From positions 1 through 15,912 of the forward strand of contig JBDUDK010000111.1 of NCBI GenBank assembly GCA_040002995.1: DNA of 15,912 bases, written 5' to 3'. The position numbers were made by a program, and so were the translations under genes. Source of the DNA: JBDUDK01 sp040002995 (GTDB lineage: Bacteria; Actinomycetota; Acidimicrobiia; Acidimicrobiales; Ilumatobacteraceae). Every line of letters starts with the position of its first letter. Position 1 is the stretch's first letter. Below are positions 12,358 through 15,912 of this stretch, piece after piece. A model generated the notes under the pieces. That model ran no database searches. It saw only the letters and a list, made by a program, of their open reading frames with translations, and was not told the origin of the DNA.

Positions 12358-13560
12358 ATCTCTCGAAGAAAGCTAGCCATCGTCCTCGGGATCCGTCCTG
12401 ATGTGATCCGGGCGAGCCTCGTCCTCAACACCGTCCGGGCCAGCGACGACGTCGACGTGACGTTCATCTGGTCGGGGCAGCACTACTCCGACAATCTCAA
12501 GGACGTCTTCTTCCGCGAACTCGCGGTCGCAGCACCCGAGATCGAGCTGGGCGCGACCGGCGCCACCGATGGGGAGATCACGGCGGACGTAAACGTGAAG
12601 CTCTATCCGGTCGTGCAGGATCTACAGCCTGATGCCGTCGTGTTCCTCGGCGACACAAACACCGTGATGGGTTGCCTTGCCGTGGCGCAGTTGAACATTC
12701 CCCTCGTGCATATCGAGGGCTGCATGCGCTCCTACGACTGGCGCATGCCGGAAGAGAAATATCGGACGACGATCGATCATCTCTCCGACGTCATCTACGC
12801 CTACTTCGACGAGTACAAGCAGCAAGGTGTCGCCGAGGGCCTCAATCCCGCGTCGATCGTGGTCGTGCAAAACCTCATCGTCGATGTGCTCGAGCACTAC
12901 TACTTCGCCCGCAAAACGCGATACGACGACATGGCCTCCGGCTCGTTCTTCACCGATCGCGGCCTCGAGCGTGGCGAGTTCTATGTCTCCACCTGTCATC
13001 GACGGGAGAACGTGGAGAACAAGAACAGCCTTGAGAACGTGATGCGACTCTTCGCTGCCACCGACAGAACGATCTACTTCCCGGCTAGCTATCGGACCCA
13101 GGCTCGCCTGAAGGACTTCGCTCTCACCGTCCCTACCAATCTGGTCATAGTCGATCCTGTCGGATACGAAGAGATCCTCGCTCTCATCGTTAACTCGCGC
13201 GGGGTGATCACCGACTCCGGCACCGTCGTCGAGGAGACCGCGGTGCTGCAGGTGCCGAGTGTCCAGATGCGCAGATCTACGGAACGGCCTCAGGTGTACG
13301 ACTGCGGGTCAAGCGTGAAGTTCGACCCAGGCACTCCCGAGCACCAACCCGCCGAGGTTGTGTTTCAGAAGCTAGAGATGCTGCACGGAACGACCTGGGA
13401 CCATGGCCTTGGAGACGGGCACGCATCAGAGCGCATCGTCAACGATCTCCTCGAACGTCTCGCTACGCCCGACGGGTTTCGCACGCATCTGCCCGAGCGA
13501 TACCACTTGGACATCGCCCGTTCCTACCGCGACGACGGCCTTGTCACCCCTCGCCCCTAG
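12358..13560 (+). CDS. wecB: Non-hydrolysing UDP-N-acetylglucosamine 2-epimerase family, CapG/FnlC-like
   Basis: 400 residues if translation begins at ATC 12358. The first standard start, GTG 12403, would delete the conserved first strand and GIRPDVI motif (11-17), whose Arg13 matches the substrate-binding Arg of GTRPEAI in WecB. Further landmarks are SGQHYSD (39-45), GDTN (98-101), HIEGCMRSYDWRMPEE (118-133), HRREN (214-218) and TDSGTVVEE (285-293), all in the positions known for the family. The D-x-R-x-PEE...DHLSD pattern is closer to CapG/FnlC/WbjD, which epimerise C2 of UDP-2-acetamido-2,6-dideoxy-L-talose, than to WecB itself, which interconverts UDP-GlcNAc and UDP-ManNAc. Cytosolic. It follows the RmlD-like reductase by 36 bases, and its end overlaps the convergent decarboxylase gene by 17 bp. 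Confidence 0.85.
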   Translation: MSRRKLAIVLGIRPDVIRASLVLNTVRASDDVDVTFIWSGQHYSDNLKDVFFRELAVAAPEIELGATGATDGEITADVNVKLYPVVQDLQPDAVVFLGDTNTVMGCLAVAQLNIPLVHIEGCMRSYDWRMPEEKYRTTIDHLSDVIYAYFDEYKQQGVAEGLNPASIVVVQNLIVDVLEHYYFARKTRYDDMASGSFFTDRGLERGEFYVSTCHRRENVENKNSLENVMRLFAATDRTIYFPASYRTQARLKDFALTVPTNLVIVDPVGYEEILALIVNSRGVITDSGTVVEETAVLQVPSVQMRRSTERPQVYDCGSSVKFDPGTPEHQPAEVVFQKLEMLHGTTWDHGLGDGHASERIVNDLLERLATPDGFRTHLPERYHLDIARSYRDDGLVTPRP

Positions 13561-14497
13561 GGAGCGTCTCGCGCATCGACGCGATCGTGCGCGCCAGACC
13601 GTCACGCAGACCGATATCGGGCTTCCAACCGAGCACGGTAGTGGCGAGCGTGATGTCAGGACGGCGCTGCGCCGGATCGCCCTCTCGCTCGGTTGGCATC
13701 GCAACCGTCACGATTGGTGAGCTTGAACCCGTAAGTTCGATTACGAGTTCCGCGAGTTCACGCATCGTGAATTCATCGGTGTTGCCCACGTTGACGGGTT
13801 CCGCGATCTCGGCATCGAGCAACGCGAGTAGGCCTCGCACCTCGTCGTCGACGAAACAAAAGCTCCGCGTTTGGTTGCCGCTCCCGTAGAGCGTGAGCGG
13901 CCGGCCTGCCAGCGCTTGCACGATGAAGTTGGTGACGACGCGCCCATCGTCAGGCCGCATCCGCGGGCCGTAGGTGTTGAAGATCCGGGCGATACGAATC
14001 TCGACGCCGTGCACCCGCTGGTAGGCGACGGTAAGTGCCTCCGAGAAGCGCTTGGCCTCGTCATAGCAGCTACGCGGGCCGATGGGGTTGACGTTGCCCC
14101 AGTAACCCTCGGGCTGTGGGTGCACCAGTGGATCTCCGTAGACCTCGCTCGTGGAAGCTAGGAAGAACCGCGCCTGCTTCTCGCGGGCGAGCTCGAGCAG
14201 GTTGCGAGTGCCCGTGCTGCCGACGGCCAGGATCTCGAGGGGAAGACGAAGAAAGTCGTCGGGCGACGCCGGGCTCGCCAGATCCATCACGGCGTCGACG
14301 TCGCCTCCAAGGTCGAATGGCTCGGTGACGTCGTGCTCGAAGAACGTGAAGTCTTTGCGCCCTTCGACGTGGGCGAGGTTGCTGCGCTGGCCCGTTACGA
14401 GGTTGTCAACGGCCACTACCTCATCACCGCGACCGATGAGCGCGTCGCACATGTGAGAACCAATGAACCCCGCTCCACCGGCAACGACGACCCTCAC
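13544..14497 (-). CDS. uxs: UDP-glucuronate decarboxylase (UDP-xylose synthase)
   Basis: 317 residues. The open frame extends upstream, but the real start is the GTG at 14497-14495, which overlaps the stop of the dehydrogenase gene (GTGA). NAD-binding GGAGFIG is at 7-13, HDVTEP at 55-60, LASPASP at 73-79, STSEVYGDPLVHPQPEGYWG at 115-134, NPIGPRSCYDEAKR at 137-150 (catalytic Tyr145 and Lys149) and RIFNTYGPRM at 171-180. These are hallmark UXS sequences, clearly closer to UXS than to RmlB or GalE. The enzyme converts UDP-glucuronate to UDP-xylose in the cytosol. Its coupling to UDP-glucose dehydrogenase makes a two-step UDP-glucose to UDP-xylose route. The length fits bacterial soluble UXS, without the N-terminal membrane anchor of animal forms. 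Confidence 0.93.
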   Translation of the reverse strand: MRVVVAGGAGFIGSHMCDALIGRGDEVVAVDNLVTGQRSNLAHVEGRKDFTFFEHDVTEPFDLGGDVDAVMDLASPASPDDFLRLPLEILAVGSTGTRNLLELAREKQARFFLASTSEVYGDPLVHPQPEGYWGNVNPIGPRSCYDEAKRFSEALTVAYQRVHGVEIRIARIFNTYGPRMRPDDGRVVTNFIVQALAGRPLTLYGSGNQTRSFCFVDDEVRGLLALLDAEIAEPVNVGNTDEFTMRELAELVIELTGSSSPIVTVAMPTEREGDPAQRRPDITLATTVLGWKPDIGLRDGLARTIASMRETLPRGEG

Positions 14498-15762
14498 CGG
14501 CCGATGCCCTGATAGGTGAATCCCGACCGCTGCAGCATCGAGCGGTCGAGAAGGTTTCGAGCATCGACGACGGCTCGGCCCGGCATCACCCCGGCCACCT
14601 TCTCGAAGTCGACCCAGCGGAAGTCGTCCCACTCGGTGAGAACCGCGAGCACGTCGGCCCCTTCGCACGCCGCATACGGGTCGTCGTGCACAGTCATGTC
14701 GTCGAGCGGGACGCGCACTGTTGGGTCGAAGGCCCGAACGACCGCACCCTTCACGGCGAGGCGGCGGACGATGGCGAGAGCCGGCGACTCGCGCAGATCG
14801 TCGGTGCGCGCCTTGAAGGTGAGACCCCACACGGCGACGGTCTTGTCGATGAGCGAACCACCGACTGCTGTTTCAATCTTGCGCACGACGCGCGAGAGCT
14901 GGCGCTCGTTGACGGCGATCACGCCGCGGAGCAGATCGAAGTCGTATCCCGCGTCCTCGGCGATGCGTACGAGCGCCCGCGTGTCTTTCTGCAGACAGCT
15001 GCCCCCCCACCCCGGGCCTGGACGGAGGAACTCCTGCCCGATGCGTTTGTCGTAGCCCATCCCGAGCACGACGTCGTGGACATCGGCGCCCACCGCTTCA
15101 CACACCGCTGCGACCGCGTTCACGAATGAGACCTTCGTCGCCAAGAACGCGTTCGCGGCGTACTTGATCGTCTCGGCGGAGGCCGGGTCGGTGACCAGAA
15201 CGGGCGCCGAAATACCGACAAACAGCGAGGTCACGCGCGCCGCGGCGGCGTGATCCTCTGAGCCGACGACAATGCGGTCGGGGTGAAGGAAATCGTGCAC
15301 GGCCGAGCCTTCGCGAAGAAACTCCGGGTTCGAGACGACCTTGATATCGGGGCGACCGAGCACGCGCTCGACCACCTTCGTCGAGCCCACCGGCACCGTC
15401 GACTTGTTGACGACGATGGCCTCGGCCGGCAGTAAGTCGGCGATCTCACTCACGACCGCTTCGATGTACGAAAGGTCGGCGGCACCGTCTGCGCTCTCGG
15501 GAGTGGGCACGCAGAGATACGCGAACTCGCAATCGCTGACCGCGTTCGCGGCACCAACCACAAATCGCAGACGCCCGCTCTGTAAGCCCTCCGCGACGAT
15601 TTTGTCGAGACCGGCTTCCACGATGGGTATGTGACCGCGAGACAGCGCCTCGACCTTCTCGACGTCGATGTCAGCACAGATGACCTCGTGGCCGATGTGA
15701 GCCAGGCACGCCCCGGTGGTGAGGCCCACGTAACCGGTGCCGATGACGGCGATACGACTCAT
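14494..15762 (-). CDS. ugd: UDP-glucose 6-dehydrogenase
   Basis: 422 residues from an ATG. The N-terminal Rossmann motif GTGYVGL is at 8-14, followed by CVPTP (84-88), NKSTVPVGST (119-128) and NPEFLREG (145-152). The central domain has KYAANAFLATK (200-210), and the catalytic Cys256 lies in GPGWGGSCLQKD (249-260). The UDP-binding C-terminal domain includes WGLTFKARTDDLRESPA (312-328). The enzyme makes UDP-glucuronate from UDP-glucose with two NAD+. The GTGYVGL start and residue pattern fit Ugd rather than UDP-ManNAc dehydrogenase (WecC), despite the 2-epimerase nearby. In the catalytic motif, Trp and Leu-Gln stand where FGGSCFPKD is usual. It is first in a two-gene unit with uxs; a TACCCT box 7 bases before the ATG suggests a leaderless message. 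Confidence 0.95.
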   Translation of the reverse strand: MSRIAVIGTGYVGLTTGACLAHIGHEVICADIDVEKVEALSRGHIPIVEAGLDKIVAEGLQSGRLRFVVGAANAVSDCEFAYLCVPTPESADGAADLSYIEAVVSEIADLLPAEAIVVNKSTVPVGSTKVVERVLGRPDIKVVSNPEFLREGSAVHDFLHPDRIVVGSEDHAAAARVTSLFVGISAPVLVTDPASAETIKYAANAFLATKVSFVNAVAAVCEAVGADVHDVVLGMGYDKRIGQEFLRPGPGWGGSCLQKDTRALVRIAEDAGYDFDLLRGVIAVNERQLSRVVRKIETAVGGSLIDKTVAVWGLTFKARTDDLRESPALAIVRRLAVKGAVVRAFDPTVRVPLDDMTVHDDPYAACEGADVLAVLTEWDDFRWVDFEKVAGVMPGRAVVDARNLLDRSMLQRSGFTYQGIGR

Positions 15763-15769
15763 TGAGCCA

Positions 15770-15775
15770 AGGGTA
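15770..15775 (-). promoter_or_regulatory. Putative -10 box for a leaderless ugd mRNA
   Basis: On the minus strand TACCCT is followed by TGGCTCA and then the ugd ATG (15762-15760), giving TANNNT with a 7-base gap. No ribosome binding site is present upstream of this ATG. No good -35 hexamer is seen 16-19 bases further upstream. Confidence 0.45.
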
Positions 15776-15795
15776 CGCAGTGTGTGGAGGGTGCT

Positions 15796-15824
15796 TTGTG
15801 ACCTTCGCCGGGGGTCATTAGCCT
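15796..15824 (+). promoter_or_regulatory. Putative promoter for the gene starting at 15834
   Basis: TTGTGA (15796-15801) and TAGCCT (15819-15824) are separated by 17 bases, matching a sigma-70-type promoter: four of six bases in the -35, and TANNNT in the -10. The start codon is 9 bases after the -10, so the leader would be 0-3 bases and no ribosome binding site is present. It shares the 71-base divergent gap (15763-15833) with the ugd promoter. Confidence 0.35.
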
Positions 15825-15833
15825 CACAACCCC

Positions 15834-15912
15834 ATGGCGACTACCAGTCCGTCCACTGAGATGCGCCTGGTCGCGCCCCGTCGGTCAGTACGTGCGCACA
15901 TCGGTGAGGTCT
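15834..15912 (+). CDS. Start of a gene cut by the window end, possibly an ABC-2 polysaccharide export permease
   Basis: The ATG at 15834 opens a frame that continues to the last base, giving 26 residues: a Ser/Thr-rich head, then RLVAPRRSVRAHIGEV. A basic segment followed by a short amphipathic stretch of this kind precedes the first helix in ABC-2 permeases of polysaccharide and teichoic-acid exporters. That identification rests on recollection of the general pattern and on the locus. A possible promoter directly upstream supports a real start. It is divergent from ugd. Confidence 0.4.
   Translation, partial: MATTSPSTEMRLVAPRRSVRAHIGEV

Noticed and set aside
14498..14830. Upstream extension of the uxs frame on the minus strand
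   Set aside because: It is a shadow inside ugd; the GTG overlapping the ugd stop begins the NAD-binding motif at the right distance.
1..15912. Search for CRISPR arrays, tRNAs, insertion sequences, toxin-antitoxin or phage-defence genes
   Set aside because: No repeat-spacer pattern, tRNA-like fold, transposase motif or defence domain was seen by eye on either strand; the window reads as a glycan locus.

Overview
The window is a high-GC, gene-dense stretch of what looks like an actinobacterial chromosome, possibly an Acidimicrobiia-like lineage. The lineage is inferred from GC-rich codons, many GTG starts, TANNNT boxes set immediately before first-gene start codons, and a secreted-protein C-terminal domain common in such genomes; nothing here fixes the species. 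It is part of a cell-surface or extracellular polysaccharide locus. I see no tRNA, rRNA, CRISPR array, insertion sequence or phage integration gene.

Layout. (1) 2-889, plus: 3' part of a secreted protein with a glycine-rich fibre-like region and a C-terminal domain ending in a VDVVGYY-type motif. A perfect 10-bp inverted repeat follows it. (2) 929-3299, plus: a class I SAM methyltransferase, a GtrB/ArnC-like polyprenyl-phosphate glycosyltransferase and a second GT2 enzyme, joined by 4-base overlaps. (3) 3226-5448, minus: a 740-residue polytopic GT-C-like membrane protein whose 3' end overlaps the preceding convergent gene by 74 bp. (4) 5484-13560, plus: a 982-residue polytopic membrane protein, an extended SDR, an RmlC-like cupin, two GT2 enzymes, an RmlD-like reductase and a non-hydrolysing UDP-GlcNAc 2-epimerase of the CapG/FnlC type. 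(5) 13544-15762, minus: UDP-glucose 6-dehydrogenase followed by UDP-glucuronate decarboxylase, overlapping by 4 bases. (6) 15834 to the end, plus: the first 26 codons of another gene, possibly an ABC-2 polysaccharide-export permease.

How the genes may work together (inference). Ugd and Uxs would make UDP-glucuronate and UDP-xylose. The reductase and 2-epimerase resemble the last two steps of UDP-L-FucNAc-type synthesis, but no FnlA/CapE-type dehydratase is in the window. The SDR and cupin would modify another nucleotide sugar. The GtrB-like enzyme, and perhaps the two smaller GT2 enzymes, could charge polyprenyl phosphate with single sugars, which the two large GT-C-like membrane proteins could use as donors outside the membrane.

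Points most worth attention: the 2-epimerase gene has no ATG, GTG or TTG start that keeps its conserved N-terminus, and an ATC codon sits exactly where a start belongs, behind a good ribosome binding site. Three first-of-unit genes share an identical TANNNT-7 nt-start arrangement, suggesting leaderless mRNAs. The 982-residue membrane protein has a soluble N-terminal domain and a cysteine-containing C-terminal domain that I cannot assign to a named family.
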